NCBI GenBank assembly: GCA_002900995.3
Contig: CM035307.1
Coordinates: 4,108,270 to 4,172,269 of the forward strand
Source: Ganoderma boninense
Lineage: Eukaryota; Basidiomycota; Agaricomycetes; Polyporales; Polyporaceae
Length of the DNA stretch: 64,000 nucleotides
Direction of reading: 5' to 3'
This document shows, piece by piece, positions 18,650 to 31,598 of this stretch. The notes below the pieces were generated by a model that saw only the letters and a program-made list of their open reading frames with translations, searched no databases and was not told the origin of the DNA. The first letter of the stretch is position 1. Every line of letters starts with the position of its first letter. The translations under genes and the position numbers were made by a program.

Positions 18650-20383
18650 ATGTACGTTCCGATCACGATCAAGCGAAAGTCTGGGAAGGTCGTGAAATCT
18701 TGGCAAGTGAACGGCGCGCACAACATCGAGGAGGTCCTCCAGTTCATCTGGCGCGATCTCTTCCTCAGTTTGCTCGCTACGGGCACCCAACGGCAGATCG
18801 ACCAGATCCCGGAGATGCTGGACGACATCGAGGACATCATGGGCTGGACAGCACTTGAGCGGTTGTTGTACGGTGGTCGAAAATGTGAGTCGCTTCCTAC
18901 TTGGCTGTTGACGTGGCTGATGGCAGTTCACGTAGGTCCACATGACGAGTATGGCCCTGACGAGGAATGGACCGACGTCGATTCAGACGAAGACGAGGAC
19001 GAGGACGCATACACCGATGACGACTCGGACCTTGACGCCAAGGTGACGGCCGAAGAACCCGACTTGGTCCCGAAAGTGAGCAAGAAGACGACGCCATCGC
19101 ACGCGAAGCACTGGTCGCACCGCATCAGCTCGCAAATGTGGCAATTCCGCAAGCACATACACACTGGGATGCTCGCCGTCTTCAAGCTCAATCCCTCCCT
19201 CCGGCTCTACTCCGCGCTCCTCTCGTCTTCAACGGACCCCGATGCAACAGGGGCAGAACTCATGTCGTTCCTGACCGACACGGCGACGTCGTGTCCTGAG
19301 GTCTTCGCCGCTGCGCTCGACATCCACGCGCTCGAGAACAACACCGCGACGATCGCGACACTGCTCTCGACGCATGCGCACCTCCTCCGCCCGCGCGACG
19401 CCCCCGTCTTCCAGCGCGCAGTCGCGGCGCTCGCCGAAGACCCGTTCCAGCAACTGCACGCGCTCGAGCTGATCGAGAAGGAGCTCCTCGACACCGTCGC
19501 GTGCGTCCGCGCCTCGCTCGTCGGGCCCTTCTCGCGCATGGACACCCCAGCGAACAAGGCGGACCTCGAGCAGCTCCTCAAGCTCCGCCAGGCCGACCGG
19601 CAGGACCGCATCGAGCGCTGGGTGGACGCGATCTCGACGCCCGGCACGGGCAACCCGAACCCGATGGCGCTCGCGGCGATGGTCATGGGCCTCCCGCTGC
19701 CGATCGTGCCCCCGCTGGACGGGGCGGAGGACGCGGACCCGCTGGGCTACCTCGACCTCGACCCGGCGGACCCGGACACGGAGGACCTGCGGGAGGAGTT
19801 CCGCCCGCGGCTGAAGCAGCGGTTCGAGGGGTGGTCGGACACGGCGCAGCGGGTCAAGGGCGGGCCCGCGGTGCTGATCAAGGTGTACAAGGAGCTGGCG
19901 AAGGCGATGCCGTACCTGCGCGCGGCGGACGTCGTCGAGGACATGCTCGCGCGCGTCTCGGAGAAGCCCGGGAGGCAGCACATCATCGACGCGGTGGACG
20001 CGCTCGCGGCGTTCGCAAAGGTCCAGCGGCGCAAGCTGCACAAGTCGGACCAGAAGCGCCGCACCAACAACGCCGGCACCCAGACGTCCTCCGCCACCGC
20101 TACTGCTGCTGGCCCCTCTGCGCCGGTGTTCGTGTTCGGGCCGCCCCCGCCCCCGACGGTGCAGACGGTGCCGGAGGACGACGTGGATATGGACCAGGAC
20201 CAGGACCAGGACGACACGCCGCCCCCGCTCGAACCCGCGACGCCCCCGCACCCTGATGCTCCCCTTCCTGCCCCGCCGCCTCCGCCGCTGTTCACGTTCT
20301 ACACTGGCCCCGGGTTCGTCCCTGGCCCGCCCCCTCCGATGGGCGGGCAAGCTGGGTGGAACGGGATGGACGACGTCGACTAG
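18650..20383 (+). CDS. Conserved acidic/proline-rich fungal protein, function unknown
   Basis: ATG 18650, one 42-nt in-frame intron (18885-18926, GTGAGT...GGCAG), stop TAG 20381-20383; about 563 residues after splicing. The N-terminus (MYVPITIKRKSGKVVKSWQV) is followed by a strongly acidic segment (about residues 90-125), then a mostly helical region of repeated Leu/Ala heptads (about 150-470) that resembles an alpha-solenoid. The C-terminal tail of about 100 residues is rich in Pro, Asp and Gln (blocks PPPPP, MDQDQDQDQDD). I know of no named domain. Codon use is very GC-rich at third positions, like the alcohol oxidase and GH79 genes. The frame is uninterrupted. The intron length is a multiple of three, so retention would give a slightly longer protein. 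Confidence 0.8.
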   Translation: MYVPITIKRKSGKVVKSWQVNGAHNIEEVLQFIWRDLFLSLLATGTQRQIDQIPEMLDDIEDIMGWTALERLLYGGRKCESLPTWLLTWLMAVHVGPHDEYGPDEEWTDVDSDEDEDEDAYTDDDSDLDAKVTAEEPDLVPKVSKKTTPSHAKHWSHRISSQMWQFRKHIHTGMLAVFKLNPSLRLYSALLSSSTDPDATGAELMSFLTDTATSCPEVFAAALDIHALENNTATIATLLSTHAHLLRPRDAPVFQRAVAALAEDPFQQLHALELIEKELLDTVACVRASLVGPFSRMDTPANKADLEQLLKLRQADRQDRIERWVDAISTPGTGNPNPMALAAMVMGLPLPIVPPLDGAEDADPLGYLDLDPADPDTEDLREEFRPRLKQRFEGWSDTAQRVKGGPAVLIKVYKELAKAMPYLRAADVVEDMLARVSEKPGRQHIIDAVDALAAFAKVQRRKLHKSDQKRRTNNAGTQTSSATATAAGPSAPVFVFGPPPPPTVQTVPEDDVDMDQDQDQDDTPPPLEPATPPHPDAPLPAPPPPPLFTFYTGPGFVPGPPPPMGGQAGWNGMDDVD

Positions 20384-21410
20384 AGACGTGTCAAGGGCGG
20401 GAGGAGAACTAGAAGGGTGGGAGAGAGAAGGACCCTTGCCGTGTATTTCTTACGCTATTTGATTCGTGTTCGCAACGTCTTTGTTCTCGCTGTCTGCGCT
20501 GTTCGAGTCGCGCTGAGGGGCCTCGTCACTTCACACCTTGGTACCTTACAGGATCTTTCAATACTATACGTCATGCGGCTGTGTGCCGGCTACAGCAACA
20601 ACATGCGTTGCGCTGGGATCTCAACACGGAGTGGTAACATGGCTCGAATGCGTCGTCGGTCGTGTAGCGTTCCTGTCATTGCCAACCTCTCAACGTTCTC
20701 TCGACGACTGGTTAGTGGCTGTGCAATCAAAAGGGCTGGCTTGATTTCAGTCAAGATGCGATGAGCACAGGTGCTCGTTAACCACAAACAGTCTCCACGA
20801 CAGTAAAAACGACCTCAGTCATGTACGTGATCTTTTTGATCTTTCAGACATGAATTCGTTGGAGCAACGACTGACAAATTCTGTGCCCACTCCCATAGTT
20901 ATTCAGCCGCATTCGTGCACGATCCCCTATCCAACTGTTGCACAGCCACAGCCTCCACCCTTGCAGCCTGCAGGATCGTGGTTTCGGAGACGAGTTGGCC
21001 CTTCTTGTGCATGGCGATGCTACATTCCTATAGCAGTCCTAGTTGCAAGTCGCCTTCTTTTTGGGAACGGTGTTGCGACTCCATGCGGGGCAGGAGTGGT
21101 TGGATCAAAGTTGGGTTTCGGGCAAAAAAAAACCATTGCGCTGACAGGGACGTATAAGCAACTTTCCGCAGGACGAGCGACCTTTCAGCAACATGATCTC
21201 GGGGTAATGTCGTTTAATCTCCCGAATAAGCTTCCTCTGTTGTTATCTTGGGAGTGCTCCTCTGGTGACCTGTAAACCTGGGCGACTCCTACTAGACGGT
21301 GCTCCAAGTCCCCCCACTCGACTCTCGAGGTTATCACTCGGGAGATTGTACCCCTCATTCTTAACAACGGGAAGGAGATTGTCAGTAAGCGACGGAATCC
21401 GTCGTAGGGG
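20384..21410. other. Intergenic region between convergent genes
   Basis: No gene recognised. A small inverted repeat, AATCTCCCGA (21216-21225) against TCGGGAGATT (21338-21347), lies near the 3' end of the next gene, with GGGGTA/TACCCC at similar outer positions. It may mark a tiny foldback element. Confidence 0.45.
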
Positions 21411-23461
21411 TTACATGTCTGCCAGCAGCTCCGTGCTGCTCAGTCTTCCCCTCGCAAGTCGTATCATCTCTTTCTGAAACTCCTCGTTGTATCCGACGCA
21501 CTTCATCGACCATGCTTGGATGCTCTGCGGAGAGATGTTCAGCATAGGATGATCGTCACAGTAACCTATTAGACATACCTCCTCTCCAGAGTCAAGTGCC
21601 TCTCGGACATCTGCCAACGTGATATTCTTGAACTTCCCCTGCGCATCCTCTACCTCCTGTCGTGTCGGCTCTCGACCGAGTGTCCGACGGAGGTGAATGC
21701 GTGCACGGACTGGGATCCCCCAGTTTCGCTCCGCGATCTCTTTTGGCCATATCGCGCGATTCTGCTATACCAGGTCAGCCCTCGGCCCGGGAATCGGAAT
21801 TGAAGGTGCGTTTCGGTGCTACGCACCGTTTCGTGCATCGCGTCCCACTGCTCCACGGTCAACGGCGTAGCCCGACTCAACTCGTACTCGCCGAGGTACA
21901 GCCACTTTCCCTGTGCGAGCCTCGTAAACAGTACCTGCACGGGTGAATGCTTCGTGTTGGCTGTCCACGGGTCGCCCGGCCATACGGTGGTCTCGAAGAA
22001 CAGTCCGCCGTGTCCGGGGATCTGCGGTCCGTGGGGGTTCCAGAGGAGGTTGATGCACATGAAATTGTCGTAGCCGTGCTCGGCGATGCGCCTCGCATTG
22101 GGTCGGGGAAACGTTTCCATCGTGTTGCCCCCGAAACGCTCCTTCAGATGGTCGCGGGTCACGGTGACGGAGCGCTGGCGCTCTGGAAGAGAGATGGGAT
22201 AGGGACGCAAGGCGGCGGGAGCCAGGAGGTGCGCGACGTCTTCGTCCTTGAGGAGTAGCTCTTTTTTGACCTCAGCTTTGGGCTGCCACCACAGAATTAG
22301 CAACCAACTAGAAGTTCGAGATTATTGAAGGGGAGAATGCACGCACATTGGCCAGCTGTCTGACCACACTGTCTTGCACGCCCGCCGAAGACTGCGGATT
22401 AATTGTAGCATCCTCCGAATGAAGGGCCTGTTGAGATTCTTCTTCCTTTTTGGATGGCTTGGGGAAGTGAAGTCAGGAATGAAGCGTGCTAGTGGAGCAG
22501 ATAATCAAAAGGTCTATTATGCTCACGGACCTCGCCCTTCCATTTCCTGGGTCGAGTCACGATGGGAACTCGCCTCGAGTCAAATTCTCTCGGAATCTCC
22601 GTGTCGATAGGCTTCGTATCGGGCTTCGTATCCTGTGGAATCTCAGCTAATCAAGTCCTTGCTCAATCAAAAACAACCCACATGCTGATAGCTACAGGTA
22701 CTCACCGGCATGGTTCAGCTTCCGCTGTTTGCGTGGCGAGCTTTCCGACAAGACATGGTTTTCAGCTTTCACCACAACTTCCGCTTTGGTCTCTCCAGCA
22801 CTCTTCCTGTGGCGTTTAGGCTTTGGTCGAGGCGTTGGAAGCCCCGACGATCTCCACATCGGGCTCGGAATCAGTGAGCTCGATGACATCAGATAGATCC
22901 ACTTTCTTCTTCTTGCGAGGCGGAGATGAATGTACCCGCACAAAGTCTGGACGCAACGGCTGAACGGCGACTTCTTCGTCGGAGCCGTCGATCTCCATCG
23001 GCTTGGCTCGACTGCCGTCCGGCCCGTCATTGATGCCCTGAACCGCTCGGCCCCGTTCCCGCGAACTTCTCTCTATCGCCTGAGGAAGCATAAACATGGT
23101 AGAACGCGCGGCACCGAAGGTACGAGGGTGCGTGCTCACCAACACTGTATCCTTGCTGGGGCTAGCCGTCCTGGAAGATCCTTCAGCTAATGCTTGTCGT
23201 TCATAGCTCGCTAGCTGTTGCTTTAGAGCTGCAATTTCCGCATCTCTTTCCGTCAGTAGCCTGCGCAGGGCGCTGATGTCTTGTGCTTCTGGCTCTGGTA
23301 TCTCCGCCCTTCGTTTTCCGTTCCTATACCTATACTCCGCCGCCCACCTTCAGACATGAAAGAAAAGGCCGGACTCTAAATACGCACCTGCCTGCCCCAC
23401 CATTGTGCCTTGGCAATGCCTTCCCATCATCGCCGTATTCTTCCTTGAATGGTGGCTTCAT
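21411..23461 (-). CDS. DUF6697-domain protein, copy 1
   Basis: The gene is read from ATG 23461 (MKPPFKEEYGDD) to the stop at 21411. The N-terminal third has a short coiled coil (ALRRLLTERDAEIAALKQQL) and a disordered acidic/basic region with SDVIELTDSEPDVEIVG, which resembles a SUMO-interaction motif. The C-terminal domain (about 22280-21411) has the pattern I recall for DUF6697 in Agaricomycetes: RFGGNTMETFPRP, CINLLWNPHGPQIPGHGGLF, GKWLYLGEYELSRATPLT, then REPTRQEVEDA and WSMKCVGYNEEFQKEM. Several 50-60 nt introns are clear, for example GTATGT...CGCAG near the 3' end. One frame break: the CCCC run 22842-22845 carries one base too many between VEIVG and RPKPKRHRK. Function of the family is unknown. 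It shares the C-terminal domain with the gene at 37529-39762 but is well diverged from it. Confidence 0.8.
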
Positions 23462-24373
23462 CTAGGGCCTTAGACGCACTCAGTTCAGGACTGCTGGGTC
23501 GTGGGGGGACCAAGTGTGGGGGCTCCGGCCGTCGTTACTAGGAAGTCCAAGGTCTGATGTTCGCTTCTAGGACCTGGGGAAGTAAAGGATCGGACAGAAG
23601 CACGTCCGATAATGGCCCCAAGGAAGAAATGAGAGGTGGGAGGTAGTGGAGATGACGGAGGACTGGGAGGGCTCACCTCGGCGCCTTCATCCGTTATGCC
23701 TCACCCCCACCTGTCCTAGGATTTCGACAGCCTGCAGGCATTCAGCCGACATTGCCGACCTTCTCGGATAAAAAGCGTGTACGTCGTGAGGGCTCGAGTT
23801 AGCGAACGGTGATGCGCCTTCTAAAGGGGGTAGAGGTGTGACCAAAAACCCAACGTTCCTGGGGTCGAGGATGACGGCGGCGAGCATTTCGTCTCCGAAC
23901 GATGATCGGACCGTCAGCGCCGTCGTTCATCGCCATCGAGAGGAGGTTAGATGCAGGGTTAGAATAGGCAAGTGTAGTACTTGGATGCGTGCTGGTAAAG
24001 AATGCGGTGAAGCCGCCAAGTTCAAGTCAAGGTTTGGCGCTTGCAATGGTCAGCAGTGTTCGCAAAGCGTCAAAAACTCACCTTCAACTGCTACTTCGCG
24101 GTGCTCAGACGACCTGTTCGGTCATCAGTACGATTCAAAACCAGACACATCGTATCCTCGTGCATATTGTGGCATGTATATGTAGGGGAGTTACATGTAG
24201 GAACACCAACGGAATGATAGTGGAACAACAACGTTAACGGCGCGACGCTAGGTATACACTCAGGCTTGCGTAAACTGTACAGAGAGACCGTGACCGGCTC
24301 AGATCTGCTCAATAACATACACACACGGCATGACAATGATGCAGTCGGAAGCGAAGAAAAAAATCCAATAACC
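23462..24373. other. Intergenic region
   Basis: This contains the upstream region of DUF6697 copy 1 and the 3' end of the next minus-strand gene. No further gene was recognised. Confidence 0.5.
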
Positions 24374-27300
24374 TCAGACTCCATTAACGTTGACACCCGC
24401 GTGCCCGTTCATCGGCAGCACGGGCCCCAACGCTTGGCGCAACAAAAGCTCTACGCGCTCGCGGTCGTCGTTCAGCTTGCGCATCTCGTCGCGCCAGCGA
24501 GCCTCTCGCTGGTCGTAGATCGTAGAGAGGGCACCGAGGCTGCCGAGCGCAGTCTCCAGCGCGCGACGGAGGTCCATCTCTCCCGGGGGTGCCGGAGCCG
24601 GGCGAGCCGTCTGCGGACGAGTCGGAGCGGTTCGACAGACGCTCCGCAAGAGACATGCGCTGGGCCTTGCGCGCCGAGCGGCGCTGCGCTGCGAGGTGCG
24701 AGAACGAGCGACGGACGCCGGCGAGCGCGGTCGAGTTGATGAGGGCAGGGTCTCGGCGGAGCGACCGGGACGTGAGAGCGTGCAGCTTCGTGGTGTGAGG
24801 CGGGGCAGCGAGGACGACCAGCGTCGCGTCGGTCTCGCGATCGAGGGCCTGGAACTATTCAAACACGATGAGGCCTGGATGAAGATGGGTTGTTGGCCGA
24901 GTGACTTACCGCTTGCACCAGCGCATCCCAGCGCGTGTCGAACCGCCTCCGCCGCTTCTGCGGGTTGCTCACGTACGTGGGGTGGAACTCGAGGTCCAAC
25001 AAATCTTCCTCCTCGCCGTCCTCCTCCTCATCCACCCACTCCCCGTCATCCTCGCCCGGCGGAGACGCGTCGAGCTCCGCCCCGTTCCACTCTGGTCCTT
25101 TCCCGTTGAGCATCCCGTCCAACTCCTGCTCGTACTGATCAACAAAGTGCTCCTCGCCCGCGGTCTCCTCGCCGGACGACGGCTCCGGACTCGTGTCCCT
25201 CGGCTGCGTGCTGTCCACGCGCGGGGGCGGCTTCATCCTGCGCGCCACAGGACGCGCGGTCTGCATCTGCGCGCGCATGTGCCCGTTCTGGTCGCGCCGC
25301 CGGATGCCGCGGCCGCGCATCGGCGGCGGAGGCGGCAAGTGCACGGGCTCGTGGCTCGGGCTCGACCGGATGCTCGCCGCGGCGACGGTCTGCGGGTTCA
25401 GGCCGAGTCCGCCGCCCCCGGGCACGAACGCCCACGGGTTGTAGCCGGGGCCGGGGAAGGGCGTCGAGGACGGGGAGAACGCGGACTCGGAGGACGGCGG
25501 GGCGAGGCCGTTGTTGAGCGCGTAGATCTGCATCTGGAGCGCGAGCTGCTCGCGGATGACGGCCGGGTTGTTCATGTCGTAGCTCGTGGATGGCGCCTGG
25601 AGCGGCCCGGACAGTGTCGAGCGGCGGATGTGCGTGAACGGGTAGGGATATGGCGAGCCTATCTGGCGCGGCTCGATGTCGGAGGGCGTGGCGGAGATGA
25701 GCGGGGACGGGGATGGGGCGGCAGTGTGGCTGTGGGGCGTCGGCGGGATGGGGGCACCAGGGCGGGCACTGGCAGAGCGGAGGAATGACTGGAGGTACGA
25801 GGACGTCGGGTCGTCGAAGAGGCTTTGCATGTCGTCCGACTGGACGCTCGAGTGGTTCCACCCGTACCCCACGCGCTGATCGAGGATGTTGTTCAAGCTT
25901 ATCGGATACTGACGAGGGTCGTATTGAGGTACTTGCTGTCTGGAAAACTCGGGTTGCAGCGCCGGGGGCGGCTGCTGAGGCGACTGCGATGCGCGCTCGC
26001 GTGCCGCGCTGGGGGGTGCGTCCTGCGCGCCGGAGCTCCTCAAGCTGTTGACCGTGTCGCGCTCGAACATCGTCAGATCGAAGCTGCGCATACCGAGCTG
26101 GTCCGTCGGCCCAGAACGGTGCTTGGCAGCGCGGATCGTCTTCTGGTTCTCTGCATACTGGCTTGTTTGTGATGCACCGTACGTCGCGGGCGTCCGCTCA
26201 GGGAGGGTCGTCGAGGGAGAACGCGGCGTGAACCCGGACCCAGACTCGGAGTCTTCGCCGTTCTTGTTTTGCTGAATTTGTTCCTCGCCTTCTTCATTAA
26301 GGGTTTCGTCGTCGTCGTCGTCTCTGCGATCGTGGCGAGTGTCGTAACGTGTCGTGTGGCTGTCGGCGTACAAGTCGGACGAAGGCAAGGGCGAACCGTG
26401 GTGCCGATCCGTGTACTCCGGTTCGTCGTCGTCGTCGTGCCCGTTGTCCTCCTCGGGCTCCTGCAGCGGAAGCGAGCGATCGGGCGGCCGCGAACCCATG
26501 ATCTGGAGCGGGGGCGTGTGCGTGCTCGTGTTCGTGCCCGTCGCGAGCTTAGAGGCAGCCGGGGGCGTGAGACGGGTCGCACTCGCCTCCGACACAACAC
26601 CTGCCGGAACAGGCTTCCTCGGCACGTTCTGCTGCGCGCCCTGCAGCTGGCTCTGGGTCTGGGTCTGGGTCTGGTAGTTCTCCGGCACGTACTGCGCGTA
26701 GCCCGCCGTGCGTTCGCCCGGCGACGCCATCGGCGTCTGGTACTGCGGCGAGCCCCGGTACTCGGGCGTACGCACCTCGCCCTGGGCCGCCGCGAGCTGC
26801 TGCGACGTGACCGTGCCCGACCGCTCGCGCGTGTGGCTCTTGCCCGGGGCCCCCGTGGGGCTCTCGCGCGACACCACGCCCGCACTCTGCTCCTTCACCG
26901 GCAGCTGACGCTTCGCGACGCCGTTCGCGCTCCCGCTCACCTCCGAGTCCTTCGGGGACACACGGTCCGTCGCCTTGACGCGCTCCACGGCAGGGTCCTT
27001 GGCGGGCACGCGCACGCCGAGCGAGTCGTGGCGCTTCAGGGTGCTCGACGCCGCGCCGCCCGCGTACGCGACGCCCGACGTGCCCTCGGGGTCGAACTTC
27101 TGCATGTGCTCGCGCTCGAACTTGGCCATCAGCTCGTCCGTCACCGCCCACCGCTCCTCCTCCGTCTGGAACTGGTTCAGGAACGCGGGCGGCGCGCCCC
27201 GCGGCACGGGCCGCGGATGGTGCGGGTTCGGGAGGGCCTGGCTCACCAGCTGCGGCAGCGACGCGCTGTGGACGTGCAGGGCTGCGGGGGACGTCGGGCG

Positions 27301-27639
27301 CTCTGCCGTGCCCGACGCGAGCTTGGACGACGTCGGCGAGATGCGGGACGTCGGTGGGGGCGATCGGCGGGACTGGTGGGACGAGTTGGACGTGGTCGGG
27401 CTGGGCTGCTGCTGGCTTTGGGGGTACATCATCTGCACGTCGCGGCTGGCGAGGACCTGGCCCAGGGAGGGGACGCTCGGCATCGAGTTGGCTTTGATCG
27501 TCCGCGGTTTTTCGCGGAACGACGGCGACGGGGTCATCTCACGGGGCGTTATGTTCTGCATTGGACCTGCGGTGTGGGGTGGAGGTCTGATAAGCTGGGT
27601 GGGAACGTATAGGGAGAAGAAAGAAGCGTGCCGGGGCAA
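24374..27639 (-). CDS. Large disordered fungal protein with conserved C-terminal helical domain
   Basis: Two exons: 27639-24910 and 24848-24374, with a phase 0 intron (GTAAGT...TTCCAG). The start is uncertain. ATG 27639 opens the frame, but ATG 27561 (MQNITPREMTPSPSF) follows a CACACCGCAG that looks like an acceptor, so an upstream exon is possible. The first about 780 residues are low in complexity (Ser, Pro, Gln, Thr), with a conserved-looking TEEERWAVTDELMAKFEREH segment, an acidic cluster and a PPPPPMRGRG patch. The C-terminus (RRRRFDTRWDALVQA, then LDRETDATLVVLAAPPHTTK, then ALGSLGALSTIYDQREARWR) looks like a conserved coiled-coil domain that I recall from agaricomycete hypothetical proteins. 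One break: the GGGGG run 24595-24599 has an extra base; SADGSPGSGTP is in one frame and MDLRRALETALGSL in the next. No function is assigned. Confidence 0.75.
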
Positions 27640-30600
27640 GAAGTCGATTCCGGGCTCTCAAATATGACCAAACGGTTGATAGCCTAACAGGTTAGACGTA
27701 AAGCGCAGATAATAGAAACCAGACAATGGCTCGCCGTTTGGAGGGCGGACGATCCTGCTGGATGCGGTCTATCGCACATCTGCGGCAAGATCGCTCGGCG
27801 TGCCGCGCCCTCTATGACAATGCACGAAAGACGGTGAAGTGAGAGGCCGGTGAAGCGACGCCACGCGAACAACAAAGGGTGATCAGAGAGCTCAACGAAG
27901 ACTAACCTTGCTGTCCGAGGGGAGACTGGGCTACTTTCCGGCTGCGCTGGGGCGAGAGACTGGGCATAATCTGCAGCGGACTCTGGAGACCAAAGTCGCT
28001 GGATGGGGGGAGGAGAGAGGTGATACGTCGGAAAGGATAAACGTGCGGGGCGAGGAGATCGCACCTTCATAGGTGGCAGCGGCCCATTGTACTCGCGTTT
28101 CCAACGTGGCGGACGAGTGTGCGGGTACAAGGACGTCGTCCTCTACACAACGCGGTGGGCGGCCGGGTATGGCAGGTCATGGTTGCCTCGAGGCTGATTA
28201 CCGCCGTTCGCAGCCCCCGGACCGGTGGGCCACATTCAGCCCCTGCGCGCGCCGTGCCCTGGCGGAGTCCTGTCGGGTTCTTGCGTTCATGTCCGCGTCG
28301 CTGCCCGAACGTTCGAATCGACGCAGAAGGCAAAAATGCCACTTCTTGGGGGGCGCAGGTGAGCCTAAGCGACCGCCACGCCCGCCGCGCTCTGCCACGC
28401 CTCAGCGCCTCCGCGCTCCCAGACCCCAGCCCATGCCCAACACACATTGTCTCGTTCCTCATCCCAGCCTAATTGCCAGAAGCCCGCCAAGCGATGATAT
28501 CGAAAGATAGAAACTGACAAACGGACGCCACAGAGAGGGCGCCGCGCATGCGCTGCCGGGATTGGTGAGTCATTTCGATGCACCTTCCATATTCATTGCC
28601 CCAATGCCATATCGATGGACATTGGGCTGTGGGCAAGGACGGGTAGTTGTGATCGCTTACCAGCACCTTCACGGCTAGGTACACGTGGATGCCTAAAAGA
28701 ACACGGAAGCTCTCTTCGCCGACGACAACCAACAAGTCGTGGTGATATTAGAACCCGCCCACACCCCGCAACATGAGTGCGCCTGTATCAGTGATCAGGC
28801 CGGGGAGCGGGAGCTCGCAGAATCGAGTGTCGAATGCACAGCAGCGTTCCAAATTCGCCCTCGCGTCGTTCGAGGGTACATCCATTTGCACGCGTAGGCA
28901 GGATGTTCGACTCGCTCGACGCGACGGGGCTGCGGTGACCGGTGAAGGGGCGTCGGCACTTTGCGCGGTGACACACTGGAGACACATGGTGTCCACGCGA
29001 CTGGTGGATGGAAGGCCTCCCACAGCAACCAAGACAAATGTCATCCCACCCGCATTGCACCGAAGATTCCATGTGAGTGCATCGTCGTATTCTCCGTTCG
29101 AGACGACAACCGCGAGGCAAAGCTCTCCTGATCAGGAAGAGATGAGCGTGGGGTGAGGAGAACGGCGGTAGATTCACCGCCTGGCTGGCTATGGCTATGG
29201 TCATAGCCATAACCAGCCATGATGGTCGCTTGGACCCCGCTTGAAGTCCACCAAGTCGACGATCGAGATAATTGAGAAAACGGCGAAACTTCACTTGGCT
29301 TCAGCCGTCCGCGCAACATCCCCACGGAGTGCGGCAGAGAGCGCAAAGACACTCCTTCCTCTACTCCCCCTGAAATTTCCAGGGAAGTTTTTAATATCAT
29401 GTTTCCTCGACTTGTGGCTGAATCCTAGAAAGCACGGGGAATGGGTAGGAATTCGCTGCTCAGGATAATGGAGAGTAGATGGTGCCGAGCGGGATCAACC
29501 CGACGGTGCCGCACTCGACTGCCTGAAGGACCCCTCCGAGTTGAGGAAATTCACGCTGACGACAAGGGGGAGCGGCGTCCTTCAAGGCGGGTTTCGTGCT
29601 TTCTGGCACGTCATTGCCGTTACGTGGTCCCCGGGCCCGCGTGTGCCTTTCCGGACCAGGATAGAGACCAGGAAGCGCGAATGCATTTGCTTGCTCCGCG
29701 AGCGGGTGCATTCGCTCTTGTGATCACATATCAAAAACCACCGGTGCGCCGCGCTCCAAAAGAAGTTGCGCAATCCTCGTACCTTCCTGATTCTGGCGTG
29801 ATCTTTCGGATGTTTGCTCTACGTCTGGCTATGCAGCGAGCGAGTTTTCCGGACTTCTCTGTAGCTTTGGTCTCGTGCCAAGATGGACGCAAGGCGGAAG
29901 AGTTGGCGTCAAGTGAGTTCGCTCGGCTGTGTGTTGAGAACGGTTCTGCGCCGGGCCATTCGAGACCCCGCGGACGCTGGACGGGAAGAAGGGACCAGGC
30001 TTCCGGGCCCGGTTTCTGTGCGCAGCAGGCGTCCTGTTCTTGTTCTTCGTCAGATATCCTATTCCGTGCCTTCCATTTCACACATTGACCGTAAGACCCG
30101 CATATATGTACTCACTGTGACCTCATCGCTGCTTTTAGAAGTAGCCGCCTCAATTCTCCGTTTTAATTGTCTCTCCCTAACGCCCTGATGTCACATCCAG
30201 CGCCCCCACCGGTGTTGAAGGAGCATCACCTCGAAGCCCCAAGGGACGAGAATAAAACCGAGAATTGAGAGAGGCGAGTGGGCTAAGTATCCCTGGCATG
30301 CCTACCGCTGGTGAGAGGTGGTATACTTCCGAGAGCTCGACCCAGCTCGTTGCAAGCGGTGAGCACGATACTTGCTTCAATTTCCTTTGCGTTTACTTCT
30401 GGAGACCGCCGCAGATCCCTTCCAAACGTTGTTCCATGCCAGATCCGCGTGTTCTTTGCGTGGTCTGTCAGTGTGTACGTCATCCGAATCTCTCGCTCGG
30501 CAAATCCCTGACACCGCCACGGCTCTCCAGTAAATACCGTTCGGCAATCGTCGCTTAGGCCTTGCGTCCTCTGAACAATGAAGGGCCGTCTGTATAGGAA

Positions 30601-31598
30601 GTACTTAAGGTGCGTTTTGAAGACTTTCTCCGCATGCGAAGACTTTACGGCACTGTGAGTGGTGTTGACTTGGACATGGTTTAGGCGTGGCGTGTGCAGG
30701 GAGCAGAAAATTCCGGGACATCGGGTGGCATGCGGCTCGGCATGAAGGATGGGAGGCAAGAATGATGACAAGGACAAGTCGGTCCACAAGGACCGCTGCG
30801 GGCAATTTCGTTTCGACCTCCTTTCCATCGAATAACGCACTGACCGGTCAACAATGCCTTTGCGCACTCACCCATCGGCCTCGACGCCGACTTAGTCCGG
30901 GTTATCTTCCCGGGCCGTGTCCCTCCTGTCGTTCGGATCTCTTTCAAGTCATAGTAAGCTTGCCAGAGGCCATCGTCCGAAGCTCAGTTCTGACGCCGGA
31001 CTGCCAGAAGTTCTCAACTCCAAAATTAGCATGCGATGCTGATGTGGGCCGTCGTGTTTCCCGGTCGTCTTCCGCCCATTTCCATGTCAGCATTGTGCAC
31101 ATTGCACAAGTGGCCATAGTTGCCCAAGGACACTGGTGAGCCTTCCATTCGCTGCAGCCTGCAGTAAGGCCCCTACAGTCAATTTAACCATCACTCTTCG
31201 GTGATAGCTTTCCTTCCAGGCTCTCAAACCCACTGCGCGACTGGTAGCCTCGGTTTTCAGGCGACTCCGATGGGCGAGCCGCCGAAATGGTGCTCGTCCA
31301 CACCGAGCACATCGATCTTCATGGCCAATGCATATGAACCATCATGCAGACAAGTCCTACGGCTATAAACCCCTCTAACCCCAACGTCGTATATCCTCCC
31401 CCCACCCAGGGGGGGGCTCCCATGGAGGCGAGACATTGGAGCGTGGGGCTATTCCTCTGTCATACGCGCTCCGTAGCGCGGCGGAATGGAACACCTTTCA
31501 TGGAGGTGTTCAACCTGGCGCTGACGCTCCCGTGCCGATTTCTCCTGCTCCTGGTATGGAATCCACGGGTCTACTATTCTTTCGACACCGTCCTTTCC
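27640..31598. other. 4-kb gene-poor region
   Basis: Several open frames of 100-215 codons occur, but none has a recognisable domain, plausible introns or balanced composition, and opposite-strand frames overlap them. One strong hairpin (29182-29219) is listed separately. The 31190-31330 segment resembles 34540-34680, so the promoter region belongs to the tandem duplication that produced the DUF6534 pair. Confidence 0.45.
29182..29219. repeat. 18-bp-arm hairpin
   Basis: The arm TGGCTGGCTATGGCTATG (29182-29199) and its near-complement (29202-29219) pair at 17 of 18 positions with a 2-nt loop. It lies in non-coding DNA. Confidence 0.7.

Noticed and set aside
19229..20350. 373-codon minus-strand open frame
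   Set aside because: A shadow of the GC-biased gene at 18650-20383; composition is almost all Arg, Val, Leu, His and Glu.
26269..27612. 447-codon plus-strand open frame
   Set aside because: It is the complement of the Ser/Pro/Gln-rich exon of the minus-strand gene, Arg/Leu-rich and without a domain.
29441..30088. 215-codon open frame
   Set aside because: No domain, no introns, Arg/Ser/Ala composition and overlapping frames on the other strand; not convincing.
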